The position numbers were made by a program, and so were the translations under genes. DNA of 64,000 bases from Pleomorphomonas oryzae DSM 16300 (GTDB lineage Bacteria > Pseudomonadota > Alphaproteobacteria > Rhizobiales > Pleomorphomonadaceae), in NCBI RefSeq assembly GCF_000422965.1, contig NZ_AUHB01000006.1, positions 62,001-126,000 on the forward strand, written 5' to 3'. Of the stretch, positions 55,829-64,000 are shown in pieces; the stretch's first letter is position 1; each line of letters begins with the position of its first letter. The notes under the pieces were generated by a model. The model did not search any database, was not told where the DNA came from, and saw only the letters and a program-made list of their open reading frames with translations.

Positions 55829-56653
55829 TTACTGCATCAACTTCAGGAGGTTCTGCGTCAGACTATTTGCCGACGATGCCGCCGCCACGGCGGCCTGCAC
55901 CATCACCTGAGACGAGGCGAGCTTCGCCTCTTCAGATGCGACGTCGACATCGGAGATGGACGACTTGGCGGATTCAAGGTTTTCAACCTGCGTGGAGATC
56001 GAGTCCGAGCTGAACTGGAACTGGCTTTCCTGGGCGCCAATGCTGGCACGCGCATTGGAAACCTTGTCGATCGCGGTATCGAGTTTCGTCAGCGCGGTGT
56101 TGGCGTCGGTTTGGCTCGTGACGTCGAGGCTGCCGACGCCAAGGGTCGTTGAATCGAGGGCAGACAGCGTAATCTTGATGGTGTCGGAGCTCGACGAACC
56201 GACCATCACGCTGACGCCGCCCGAGAACATGTTGTTGCTGGTCAAGAGGCTCTGCGAGTTGAAGCGAGTGCCGGAAGCGATCGTATCGATCTGGCTGGTC
56301 AGAGCCTGGAATTCCTCATCGATATAGCTGCGTTCGGTATCGGTCACAGTACCGGAGGCCGACTCGGTGGCCAGCACCTTCATGCGCTGGAGGATGTCGG
56401 AAATATTGGATGCACCACCGTCGGCCGTCTGTAGCACGGCAATGGCGTTCGTGGAGTTGGTGGACGCCTGGTTGAGCGTAGCCACGTCCGACGACAGGCG
56501 GGTCGAGATGGCAAGGCCGGCGGCGTCGTCCGACGCCTGGCTGATGCGGGAGCCCGATGCCAGCTTGGAAAGCGACGAGGACTGCGAGTCAGCATTCTTG
56601 TTGAGGTAGCGGACAGCGGAGTTGGCGGCGGTGTTGGTTGCGATGACGGGCAT
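55829..56653 (-). CDS. fliC: Flagellin
   Basis: A 274-residue flagellin, shorter than most. The D0/D1 N-terminus reads ANSAVRYLNKNADSQSSSLSKLASGSRISQASDDAAGLAIS and the C-terminus ANSLTQNLLKLMQ; the central domain (about 150-190) is small. It forms the filament and may be bundled with glycans. GGGAGTGTTCCAGA precedes the ATG. Directly upstream lies an ECF sigma factor gene and directly downstream fliD; no flaF or flbT gene is present in the window. Confidence 0.95.
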   Translation of the reverse strand: MPVIATNTAANSAVRYLNKNADSQSSSLSKLASGSRISQASDDAAGLAISTRLSSDVATLNQASTNSTNAIAVLQTADGGASNISDILQRMKVLATESASGTVTDTERSYIDEEFQALTSQIDTIASGTRFNSQSLLTSNNMFSGGVSVMVGSSSSDTIKITLSALDSTTLGVGSLDVTSQTDANTALTKLDTAIDKVSNARASIGAQESQFQFSSDSISTQVENLESAKSSISDVDVASEEAKLASSQVMVQAAVAAASSANSLTQNLLKLMQ

Positions 56654-56799
56654 TCTGGAACACTCCCAATCGATGAACAACGTCACCCGTCTACCGGGAA
56701 GACGTCAGCTCGAGGCGTCATCGCCCCTCGCTTCACCCCTTCAACGGATGAGCAACAGCCAACCGGGCGAATTTCGTTCGCCGCACCACGTTTTTTTGG

Positions 56800-57453
56800 T
56801 TAATCCTGGGTAAACGACTGACGGATATCGTCTTCTGCCTGCGCCAAATGCCGGCGCAAATGCTGCCGCCCGCGCTTGAGCAGCGACTCCACGGCCATTA
56901 CCGTGGTCTCCATGACTTCGGCAATTTCGGCGTTCGACATGGCTTCGTGGTAGCTGAGGATCACCGCGATCCGCTGCTGGTCGGGCAGCTTGGCCATCGC
57001 TGCTTCCAGCAGGCTATTCATCGAGGCACGGTGCATCTGCGTCGGAGCGTCTTCACGACCATCCGCCACCTCAGGCGCCACATCGAGATCATCCATGATC
57101 GGTTTGCGACGAAGATCGATGCAGCGATTGGTGATGACACGATAAAGCCAGGTCGAGAACTTTGCCCGCCCGATCTCCATACGCTTGCGATGGGTCCAGA
57201 GCTTCAGGAAGCTGTCCTGAACGACATCGTCGGCATCGTCAGCGTTCTTCAAAATACGAAGCGCCAAGGCAAAGCCCCTGTCGGCATGCCGTTCGACGAG
57301 CCGAGCGAAGGCCTCCCGATCATCGTTGGCAATCCGCTCGAGAAGCTTGTCGTCCTCGTCTCTCGCATGCCCGATCGCCACACCCCCGTCCGCAGACGAA
57401 ACGAGGGAGGCAGATGCATCGACACGGAACGAGCTCGCAGCAGCAACCATCAT
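56800..57453 (-). CDS. ECF-type RNA polymerase sigma factor
   Basis: A 217-residue group 4 sigma factor. Region 2 (about 35-100) contains FARLVERHADRGFALALRILKNADDADDVVQDSFLKLW and the promoter -10 helix FSTWLYRVITNRCIDLRRK; region 4 (about 150-205) contains LPDQQRIAVILSYHEAMSNAEIAEVM and ALKRGRQHLRRH-like text. No regions 1 or 3 are seen. It is immediately upstream of flagellin on the same strand (146 bases), an unusual place for an ECF factor, and no clear anti-sigma gene is adjacent. GAGGTGTGTG precedes the ATG at 57453. Confidence 0.9.
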   Translation of the reverse strand: MMVAAASSFRVDASASLVSSADGGVAIGHARDEDDKLLERIANDDREAFARLVERHADRGFALALRILKNADDADDVVQDSFLKLWTHRKRMEIGRAKFSTWLYRVITNRCIDLRRKPIMDDLDVAPEVADGREDAPTQMHRASMNSLLEAAMAKLPDQQRIAVILSYHEAMSNAEIAEVMETTVMAVESLLKRGRQHLRRHLAQAEDDIRQSFTQD

Positions 57454-58054
57454 CACACACCTCAATGCGTCGTCGTCAACCGACCAGAACGCCCCTTACG
57501 ACACTGAAACGAAGCAACTCGACAAACCAGGCGCAGAAAATCGACCGCCAATAAGAATAATATAAGTATAGGCAAATAATTCCTGGGACAGGTGGAAAGT
57601 TTTACCTGTCGGCAAAATCTGCCTAACGTGTATTGCCCACCCCAGCCAAGCCAATACCCCGGAATTCCGCCCTTTTTCCATAATTTCAGCCCCACAACGG
57701 TCCCTGGGCAAAATTGATCCCAGTGTTCACGGTCTAGGAGCTGCAAATGGCATGCTATTTTTCTGTTTTCACAGCAGAAACAAAACCGTAGATGGCAGTT
57801 GCAAATCGCCGAAACAGGCGGAAAAAAATGCCGTCGGCCGTTACGAAAAAAGTGCCGGTTTCCCTGGGCGCGCCCTTCTCAGCATCGCCCGGCGATACGC
57901 ACGTCGACGGCGAAATGTATCCGGCAGAAACATACAGGGGAGGATTACTGGAGCCGGCCTCTGACAACGCCAGGAATTCTCGGCCAACACATCAAAGCCG
58001 CGCCTGAATGCAGCGCCTCGGCCGTTTTACTTTTGAGACTGGCAGGGAGCCGAC
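57454..58054. other. Divergent promoter region, sigma factor and modification operon
   Basis: 601 bases between a minus-strand sigma factor gene and a plus-strand operon. It is AT-rich at about 57545-57580 and 57740-57790 and has an inverted repeat at 57587-57610. Short frames exist, but none with a good start site or recognisable product. Confidence 0.5.
57587..57610. promoter_or_regulatory. Inverted repeat upstream of the sigma factor gene
   Basis: GACAGGT and ACCTGTC form a perfect 7-bp inverted repeat with a 10-base spacer, 134-157 bases upstream of the sigma factor start. It could be an operator for control of the sigma gene or the divergent operon. Confidence 0.4.
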
Positions 58055-60538
58055 ATGTTCATCGAAACCGACCGAATGGCCCATGTGACGGCCGATCACA
58101 CACCGCTCGAAATTGTCAGCTTCGACGTATTCGATACCATGCTGCTACGCCGATGCACGACACCTTCAGGGGCATTCGAGATGGCGTGCCGGTTTGCCGG
58201 CTGTGACGCAAACCGGCCCGGCTTGGTCGAAAGCTTCACGCAGCATCGCAGCCTTGCCGAAGCCAAGGCGAGAAAGGCTGCTCTCTTGGCCACGGGTAGC
58301 GGCGAAGTGACCATTGAAGATATCTACGCTCGCTTTCCTCGCTACCTGTTCGGACTAGACCGGCTTTCACCGGAGGATTTGGCGGAAGCTGAATTCCAAG
58401 CCGAGCTCGCCCTCTGTGTCGCCAACCCCGACATTCTCCCCTTTTATCGCTCGGCGCGGGGAGCCGGACTGCATGTCGGCTTCATATCGGACACTTACTG
58501 GAATGGTGAACGACTGGCTCGGTTGCTGACGGCGGCAGTGTCGGACCTCGCCTGGGACTTTCTATACGCCTCCTGCGACCACGGCTCTTCCAAAAGCGAA
58601 AGCCTGTTCCGCAAAGTGCTCGCGCGCGAGAATCCGCGCGGCCGGCGCATGCTTCATGTCGGAGACAATCCCGGTGCCGACATCGAGGCCCCCACGCGAC
58701 TTGGGATCGAAACTCATCATTGCCGTCAGGCATCCACCTATTTTGCCGGCCTGTTGCAGCGAGAAGGATCGATCTTCCCCCTTATTTCCCCCGCCGTCGC
58801 CTATGGTCAGCGGCTCGATGATGGGCTCAGATCCCTGCGCCGCTGCGTCGCCAACCGCCTGCCGGCGGAAGCTGATGCCTTTGCGCTGGGGGCCACCGTC
58901 ATAGGGCCAATGATGGCTGCCTTCGATCGCTTCGTTTCCGAGGAGGTTGCCAAGCTGTCCAATGATGGCCGGCAGGTGGCAGTTGCCTTTCTCGCCCGCG
59001 ATGGCTTTTTATCTCATCGCATCTGGATGGCCCACGACCATCAGCCCGTAGGCTATACCGAAATCAACAGACGCGCCGCCGCGTTGGCCGCCGCGGACGC
59101 CCCAGCAGGCTTCACGTCGCTTTTCGCCGGTATTCAACAGATCGACCACGCGGCAACGATCGAGATCTTGGGTACCGACAGTCCGGGTCTTCGCGCGTTC
59201 TTTGCCCGTCAACCGGGCGGTTTCACCGATGGCGAAGCGCTTTGCCTGAAGCTACCGACGTTGCTCGGCAAGGAGGCGGTCGGAAAGCTGGCGCGTTCAA
59301 TGCGAGCCGGCCTTCTCGAGCACATGCGGCTGACCATTCCCGGCTTCGAGACTGCAACCGACCTGGTACTGGTCGATCTGGGTTATCGCGGTTCCGTGCA
59401 GAAGGGATTGCGGCAGGCCATGAAGGCGGCGGGGCTTCAGACACGGCTGCACGGACTTTATCTCCTGACCAAGGATGACAGCCTCGAAGCCGACGATGGT
59501 GACACAGCCCGCGGGTTTATCGACGATCTCACCGTATCGCCACAGACCAAGCTGGCCATGCTCACCAACATCGCCGTGCTCGAACAGCTCTGCTCGGCCC
59601 CAGTCGGCAGCGTACGCAGCTATCGAAACGGCGAACCAGTTCGTGAGCCGGACGTCCGGAACGCCGAGCAGCTCGAACTCAGCCGACAAGTGCAAGCCGG
59701 CGCCATCCACTTCGCCGAGCAGCTTGATGCTTTTACCGCGGGAGGTCTCTATCCCTTCGCCAACAGGGAAACGAGGGCAGCATGGGCCGCCACCCTTCTG
59801 GTCCGCCTGTTACTGATGCCGACCGACGACGAGCTATTGCTGCTGGGCAGCGCCCGTCATGACATCAACCTCGGCACCAAGGCCACGGTGCCCCTCGCAG
59901 ACCAGACCAAGGCGACCGACTGGATGACCGCATGGACTTTTTCGGAAGCCGTCAGCATGCCGGCGCCGCCCATGTGGCCGGCCGGCAGCTTCAGCGCGGT
60001 CTCTCCCATTGACGGATTTTCCTACATCCTGAGCGGATGCGGACTGTTGCCCCGCGAAATCCACGATGACATCCCCTGCGGTCAGATTGACGTGACGCTG
60101 GTGGACAAAACCGTCGCAAGACTCGCCAAGATCAGGTGCCGGAGGACGGGCAACAACGATCTACGCCTTCATATTCCGCTATCTCGCCAGCAGGGCATTG
60201 AGGCGGTGGCCATTCCTCTGGGACAGATCGCTTCGCGCGGGTTATTGCGTGGGATCACGCTCCAGCAGCACGACAAACTCCTGCATCACCATAACGCGGC
60301 GGAGGTCGAGCGTGTTGCCGCGGAGCGTCTGCACGCCGTCGGCATCAGGTTTGAGGACGACCTGTTCGTCGCAGAACCCGATGGCAAGCTCATCATCATG
60401 CCGCCGCCGCTCGATGCGGCATACGCAATCATTTCCGTACTGATCACCCCCCTTGCCGTCGGGCGGCCAATGTCGCTCGCCGAAGACAACCCCGATCATG
60501 CACCCGTCGCGCTGCCATCACTCGGCACTCGCAGATAA
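58055..60538 (+). CDS. Large HAD-like protein in a suspected surface-modification operon
   Basis: An 827-residue soluble protein. Residues 20-215 are a HAD phosphatase-like domain with all four motifs: DVFDT (24-28), ISDT (144-147), Lys180 and GDNPGAD (203-209). Residues 260-827 have no family I recognise; they contain FLARDGFLSHRIW and LVLVDLGYRGSVQKGL, which resemble parts of large proteins in polysaccharide clusters. AGGGAGCCGAC precedes the ATG. It opens a three-gene operon with a glycosyltransferase-like and a methyltransferase gene, 600 bases from flagellar genes. A role in flagellin or surface glycan modification is inferred from context. Confidence 0.75.
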   Translation: MFIETDRMAHVTADHTPLEIVSFDVFDTMLLRRCTTPSGAFEMACRFAGCDANRPGLVESFTQHRSLAEAKARKAALLATGSGEVTIEDIYARFPRYLFGLDRLSPEDLAEAEFQAELALCVANPDILPFYRSARGAGLHVGFISDTYWNGERLARLLTAAVSDLAWDFLYASCDHGSSKSESLFRKVLARENPRGRRMLHVGDNPGADIEAPTRLGIETHHCRQASTYFAGLLQREGSIFPLISPAVAYGQRLDDGLRSLRRCVANRLPAEADAFALGATVIGPMMAAFDRFVSEEVAKLSNDGRQVAVAFLARDGFLSHRIWMAHDHQPVGYTEINRRAAALAAADAPAGFTSLFAGIQQIDHAATIEILGTDSPGLRAFFARQPGGFTDGEALCLKLPTLLGKEAVGKLARSMRAGLLEHMRLTIPGFETATDLVLVDLGYRGSVQKGLRQAMKAAGLQTRLHGLYLLTKDDSLEADDGDTARGFIDDLTVSPQTKLAMLTNIAVLEQLCSAPVGSVRSYRNGEPVREPDVRNAEQLELSRQVQAGAIHFAEQLDAFTAGGLYPFANRETRAAWAATLLVRLLLMPTDDELLLLGSARHDINLGTKATVPLADQTKATDWMTAWTFSEAVSMPAPPMWPAGSFSAVSPIDGFSYILSGCGLLPREIHDDIPCGQIDVTLVDKTVARLAKIRCRRTGNNDLRLHIPLSRQQGIEAVAIPLGQIASRGLLRGITLQQHDKLLHHHNAAEVERVAAERLHAVGIRFEDDLFVAEPDGKLIIMPPPLDAAYAIISVLITPLAVGRPMSLAEDNPDHAPVALPSLGTRR

Positions 60539-60550
60539 AGGGATCCTTCT

Positions 60551-61660
60551 GTGCCCAAGTCGAAGCTCATCCTGACGGGCGACATCTTCAGGCCATTCCC
60601 CGTCAACAACCGATGGGAAAGTGCGACCTGGAAGAATGTCCGTTGGCTCAATGGAATTGTAGGGACTGCAGCAAGCCTGGGAGGGTGGGAAGTCTCAACG
60701 GTCTCCTGGGACCCGGCCTTGACGCGAGATCATCAGGACGTTGACGTCAGAGCCATTTATGACGCGATGAAACTCCCCTTGACCATCGAGGGATGGTGTC
60801 GGCTGATCAGCCAGCCGGCTCTGCCGGCGACGATCGAAAGCTACCTGTTGTCGCTGCTGAATGCCGATCTGGTGGTTGGCTATGAGATGCCCGAGCATCT
60901 GCTCCGGTTGCTTGCCGAGGCTGGCATTCCTGTCATCGATGTGGTTCTCCATCCCTTGCGGTTCATGGAGGACATTCTGTTCGCGCTTCGAACGAACCGA
61001 CCAGAGATCCACGCCCGCCTGTTGCGCCACGAGATCCCGAGAGGTGAGATGGTGCAACAGGCCGGCTTCATCAAAGCCAAGGCCGCCTGGATGAGGCCGC
61101 CTCTTTCCCTGTCGCCGGGCACATCGTTGGTGCTTGGGCAGGTCGACACTGACAGGGCCGCCGTCGATACGGCCACCGGCACGCTGAGAAGCCTTGCCGA
61201 TCATGCCGAGCTGCTTCTTGACCTCATCGTCCGGTCCTCAAGCACGCTGTTCCGCCCCCATCCCTATCAACTCTCCCACTCCAAATCGCTGTCCTTCATC
61301 AAGCAGCTGCAGTCGGTCCGCTTGACGGACGCCAACTATTATCTGCTTCTCGCCCAAAACGAGTTGGAGACGGTTTGCGCCCTCAATTCCAGTGGGCTTG
61401 TGGAGGCCGAGCTGTTTGGCAAGGAAGCCATCTGGCTCGCCCCGCCGTGCTATCGCTTCGGTACCGATAGTCCCGATGGGAACGAATATGGCGGTGCCGT
61501 GCCGCAGGATGGAGCGTGGTGCAGCCCGGCATTCTGGGAGGCTATCCGCCTCGATGCCGAACTATCCGCAGACTGCCGGATTCCCCTTGTTCCCAACCGA
61601 TTGCGGCGGTCGCTGAATGCCGACTGGGGCTTTTCTGCAATTGATAAGGTCGTGGCATGA
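60551..61660 (+). CDS. Uncharacterised protein, glycosyltransferase-like C-terminus
   Basis: A 369-residue soluble protein. No family is identified with confidence. The C-terminal half has RPHPYQL and ALNSSGLVEAELFGKEAIWLAPP, which looks like the donor-binding part of capsule or Kdo-type (GT-B) glycosyltransferases, where an Ser-Ser-x-x-x-E segment is followed by a Gly-Lys. The first half shows VVGYEMPEHLLRLLAEAGIPVIDVVLHP. A GTG at 60551 follows AAGGGATCC by a short gap. It lies 12 bases after the HAD gene, and its stop overlaps the next ATG. Confidence 0.6.
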   Translation: MPKSKLILTGDIFRPFPVNNRWESATWKNVRWLNGIVGTAASLGGWEVSTVSWDPALTRDHQDVDVRAIYDAMKLPLTIEGWCRLISQPALPATIESYLLSLLNADLVVGYEMPEHLLRLLAEAGIPVIDVVLHPLRFMEDILFALRTNRPEIHARLLRHEIPRGEMVQQAGFIKAKAAWMRPPLSLSPGTSLVLGQVDTDRAAVDTATGTLRSLADHAELLLDLIVRSSSTLFRPHPYQLSHSKSLSFIKQLQSVRLTDANYYLLLAQNELETVCALNSSGLVEAELFGKEAIWLAPPCYRFGTDSPDGNEYGGAVPQDGAWCSPAFWEAIRLDAELSADCRIPLVPNRLRRSLNADWGFSAIDKVVA

Positions 61661-62589
61661 GAAACTGGCAGCCTGTTCTCGACTGTTTGGAAAGAAGTGA
61701 TTTCGTGGCGGCCATCGAGCTGCTCGACGCAGGTCTTTCCGAACAGCCGCTCAACGTCGACGGTCGGCTTCTGCGGGCTATCGCTTACGCGTCGTCGGGA
61801 TCGCCGAAACGCGCCGTACATGACCTATGGAAAGCGCTGGCCATCAATCCGGCCTCGCCGGGAACGCGTCTGGCGCTTGCCGACATGTTCGTGAGCGGAC
61901 AGCAACCGCCGCCTGTCATCAGGAACTTCAGCCTGGCAAGCGGCGAGCGGCAAACAGCCTCGGATGTCGCCAAAATCAGAGAGGATCACCGCAGCCGATA
62001 TGAATTTGCAGCTCGGTGGATCAGCAGCAATATCGCCGCCGCCTGCAACTCCACGGGCATCGATCTGTTTTGCGGAAACGGCTACGGCTCGCGCATGCTC
62101 TCGGAAATTGCCGGGTGCCGAATGGTTGGCATCGATGGTTCAGACGAGGCCGTGGCCTTGGCAGAACAAGCCTTCGCCGGGGCGCGTACGGTCTTCCGGC
62201 AAGCCTACTTTCCTTTCGATATCGCTCCAGGCAGCGTGGACTTCGCCGTCTGCTTTGAGTCCATTGAGCATGTCGAGGACTACGAGCGTTTCATCCGGAC
62301 GATCGACCAAGCGACAAACGGCCCCTTGATTGTTTCCTTCCCGCTGGAGGACACACTGAACTTCAGCGCGAACGCCGATCTTTTCCGGTATCACGTCCGG
62401 CATTTTACACTTGGTCAGATTGAAGACCTGCTCAGACCGCTGAACCGCCGCATCGTCTCAACGAGAGGTCAGATCGTCTACCGCTTGAAAAATCGCCGCA
62501 TAGACGGACTTCTTCCGGAATCGGCGATGGAGCTGACCGCCCTGCGCGAAGACAGTCAATTCGTCGTGGTCGTGGCTGAAAAGGGCTAG
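61657..62589 (+). CDS. TPR-containing class I methyltransferase
   Basis: A 310-residue fusion. Residues 5-80 form two TPR-like helix pairs (FVAAIELLDAGLSEQPLNVDGRLLRAIAYASSG, then KRAVHDLWKALAINPASPGTRLALADMF). Residues 115-235 are a SAM-dependent methyltransferase fold: motif I IDLFCGNGYGS (135-145), acidic loop MVGIDGSD (157-163) and VDFAVCFESIEHV (194-206). TPR domains fused to sugar-modifying domains are known to recruit flagellin (the Caulobacter transferase FlmG is an example), so a flagellin or glycan O-methylation role is plausible. The ATG overlaps the previous stop (ATGA). Confidence 0.8.
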   Translation: MRNWQPVLDCLERSDFVAAIELLDAGLSEQPLNVDGRLLRAIAYASSGSPKRAVHDLWKALAINPASPGTRLALADMFVSGQQPPPVIRNFSLASGERQTASDVAKIREDHRSRYEFAARWISSNIAAACNSTGIDLFCGNGYGSRMLSEIAGCRMVGIDGSDEAVALAEQAFAGARTVFRQAYFPFDIAPGSVDFAVCFESIEHVEDYERFIRTIDQATNGPLIVSFPLEDTLNFSANADLFRYHVRHFTLGQIEDLLRPLNRRIVSTRGQIVYRLKNRRIDGLLPESAMELTALREDSQFVVVVAEKG

Positions 62590-62602
62590 CGGCGTCGGTT
62601 CG

Positions 62603-63037
62603 TTATGCTGGGATCCGAAACGACTGCAGGATGGAAGCAAGTCCCGGTTCGTCCACCACCACGGCGGCGTCTTTGCAGCTCATCCATTGCCGCTGCCGTT
62701 GGGTTCGTTCCGGCCAATCGGAGAGATTTTCCTTGACCTCAAGGCTGTAGACATCGACGTCGACCAGCGTGAAACAATCTTCAAGGCGCTTCCAATAGCG
62801 ATAGCGACCGATCGGAGTCTTTGACGGCGTGCCGAGCACGCCCGCCTCTTCCATCGCCTCGATGGCGGCAGCCTTGCGGTCGCTCTTGCCCTTCATGCGC
62901 CATCCCTTGGGGATCAGTGGCCGATGGGTCTCGCGCGAGGAAACGAGCAGCACCGACACCTCGCCGTTCGCGCTCCGCCGAAACGGCAGCGCGGCGACCT
63001 GATGCTGGACCTTCCCGTTTGCAGTAGCTTTACCCAT
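62603..63037 (-). CDS. Nudix hydrolase with an altered Nudix box
   Basis: A 144-residue Nudix-fold protein close to diadenosine/diphosphoinositol polyphosphate hydrolases (PLIPKGWRMKGKSDRKAAAIEAMEEAGV). In the consensus GX5EX7REUXEEXGU, the first Glu and the Arg are not seen: the line reads KSDRKAAAIEAMEEAG, with Ile in place of Arg. The EExG part remains, so activity may be kept or changed. GGATCATT precedes the ATG. It is convergent with the TPR-methyltransferase gene. Confidence 0.85.
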   Translation of the reverse strand: MGKATANGKVQHQVAALPFRRSANGEVSVLLVSSRETHRPLIPKGWRMKGKSDRKAAAIEAMEEAGVLGTPSKTPIGRYRYWKRLEDCFTLVDVDVYSLEVKENLSDWPERTQRQRQWMSCKDAAVVVDEPGLASILQSFRIPA

Positions 63038-63082
63038 AATGATCCGATGGCGAATGCTCGAGATGCGACTCAGTGCAGCATA

Positions 63083-63110
63083 ACTAGAATATTCGCGAAA
63101 AGTTTCTAGT
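63083..63110. repeat. Inverted repeat between the Nudix and hydrolase genes
   Basis: ACTAGAA and TTCTAGT form a perfect 7-bp inverted repeat with a 14-base AT-rich spacer in the divergent gap. It may be an operator or small hairpin; the function is unknown. Confidence 0.35.
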
Positions 63111-63262
63111 CCGTAGAGAAACGATAGCAGCCCCGGCGCCCGGTCTACGCTTTTCGTCTTAAGCCAGCATCATCTTCCGCTGGAAACGCCGTCATCGACA
63201 CGCCGTAATTGCTGATACACTACGTTTTTCGTCCTCAATCGATTACGAAGGGATTTCCAACC

Positions 63263-63814
63263 ATGCCATTTACGACAATAGACGACCGCACCGCCCTCAT
63301 TGTCATTGATCTTCAGAAAGGCATTGCCGCCTTGCCACCACAGGAAGTGGCGCGACCGGCAATAGCCAATGCCGTCAAACTCATCGAGAGCTTCCGGGCC
63401 AATAGGCGGCCGGTCGTGCTGGTCAATGTGCTTGGTGGCGCACCGGGCCGTACCGATAAGAAGCCAGCTGGCGGTGAACGTCCGGCCGACTGGGCCGAGC
63501 TGCTTCCCGAGCTTGGTCACGCGCCCGATGATGTCCGTATCAGCAAGAAAACCTGGGGCGCCTTTACCGGCACCGATCTCGACAAGCGCCTGCACGATCT
63601 TGGTGTCACCGGAGTGGTTGTCTGCGGCATTTCCACCAGCCGAGGCGTTGAATCGACAGCCCGTTTCGCCCACGAGCTCGGCTACAATGTCGCCCTACCC
63701 GTCGACGCCATGGCCGATTCCAACCTGGAGGCGCATCGGCGCAGCATCGAGCTAATCTTTCCGTGGATCGCCGAGACCGGCACCACCGACGAGCTGATCG
63801 CCCTCCTCAAGTAA
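63263..63814 (+). CDS. Isochorismatase-like hydrolase, Gly at the Cys site
   Basis: A 183-residue isochorismatase-fold protein. Asp16 (ALIVIDLQKG) and Lys95/96 (SKKTWGAF) match two members of the usual Asp-Lys-Cys triad. Where amidases of the family have Cys in T-N-x-C-V-E-S-T, this one has Gly128 (STSRGVESTA). True isochorismatases also have Gly at this place, so it may hydrolyse a vinyl ether rather than an amide, or be inactive. GAAGGGATT precedes the ATG at 63263. It is convergent with a peptidase gene. Confidence 0.85.
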   Translation: MPFTTIDDRTALIVIDLQKGIAALPPQEVARPAIANAVKLIESFRANRRPVVLVNVLGGAPGRTDKKPAGGERPADWAELLPELGHAPDDVRISKKTWGAFTGTDLDKRLHDLGVTGVVVCGISTSRGVESTARFAHELGYNVALPVDAMADSNLEAHRRSIELIFPWIAETGTTDELIALLK

Positions 63815-63816
63815 GG

Positions 63817-64000
63817 TCAGGCAAAAAAACGCTTCGCCAGCGCGTGGAAGAAGATGGGACCACGTTCGAGGAGCGCATCGTTGAAGTCGTAGCGGCTGCT
63901 ATGCAGCCCCGCACTGTCCCCGTTACCGAGGAAGAGATAGGCCCCTTTCACCTTTTCCAGCATGAAGGCGAAATCCTCACTGCCCATCATCGGCCGGTCG
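63817..64000 (-). CDS. M20-family metallopeptidase/amidohydrolase, C-terminal part only
   Basis: The last 60 residues of a minus-strand protein that runs beyond the window end. The reverse frame reads PMMGSEDFAFMLEKVKG, then AYLFLGNGDSAGLHSSRYDFNDALLERG, the end of the M20D hippurate-hydrolase-like family: the Glu of SEDFAF and the His of GLHSSRYDFND are near the metal site. The gene is partial at its 5' end. Its stop is three bases from the hydrolase stop on the other strand. Confidence 0.9.
   Translation of the reverse strand, partial: DRPMMGSEDFAFMLEKVKGAYLFLGNGDSAGLHSSRYDFNDALLERGPIFFHALAKRFFA

Noticed and set aside
57720-57790. Possible sigma-54 promoter (TGGCATG near 57748)
   Set aside because: The -12 GC element is missing at the required spacing.
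57755-58007. Short frames on both strands upstream of the HAD gene
   Set aside because: No good start sites, no recognisable protein, and they lie in a likely promoter region.

Overview
The window looks like chromosome of a GC-rich alphaproteobacterium, probably Hyphomicrobiales (Rhizobiales). The support is gene content rather than a marker gene: hutF-type histidine degradation with HutC operators, MsrPQ, TRAP and ABC uptake systems, EfeUOB iron uptake and a separate fused RibBA. No rRNA, tRNA, insertion sequence, CRISPR array or phage gene was seen. Species cannot be read from this sequence.

Layout. 1-9.1 kb: cstA with its small partner (minus), a rhamnulokinase and a GntR regulator (minus), then a divergent hydratase plus DctPQM TRAP transporter (plus). 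9.1-14.8 kb: cysE, a LysR regulator divergent from mmsA, and a pabB-pabA folate pair. 15-17.5 kb: an ABC importer of the sulfonate/nitrate type. 17.5-21.1 kb: an FMN riboswitch followed by ribD-ribE-ribBA-ribH. 21.1-25.4 kb: an iron uptake operon read efeU-efeO-efeB-efeM, with a 19-bp perfect palindrome upstream. 25.7-36.2 kb: a histidine utilization region (hutF, an amino-acid ABC transporter and a hutH-like gene on minus; hutC, hutU, hutD on plus) carrying two HutC-type operators and interrupted by a low-GC acyltransferase gene. 36.3-46.5 kb: rpiB, msrPQ, metY, a PAS/GGDEF/EAL protein, an iron-type alcohol dehydrogenase and treZ. 46.5-57.5 kb: a DMT exporter, then flagellar filament, cap and hook genes on minus (ECF sigma factor, flagellin, fliD, fliS, an 81-aa protein, flgD, flgE, a 110-aa protein, flgN, flgK, flgL). 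58.1-62.6 kb: a divergent three-gene operon (HAD phosphatase-like giant, glycosyltransferase-like protein, TPR-methyltransferase). 62.6-64 kb: Nudix hydrolase, isochorismatase-like hydrolase and the 3' end of an M20 peptidase.

Most interesting points. The only HutH-like protein lacks the Ala-Ser-Gly triad needed to form the MIO cofactor, yet it sits in an intact hut/ABC operon. The flagellar region contains an ECF sigma factor immediately upstream of flagellin, a tiny FlgD, very Ser/Thr-rich axial proteins, and next to them an unrecognised three-gene operon that could modify flagellin. The efe operon carries both a full-length EfeO and a cupredoxin-less EfeM.
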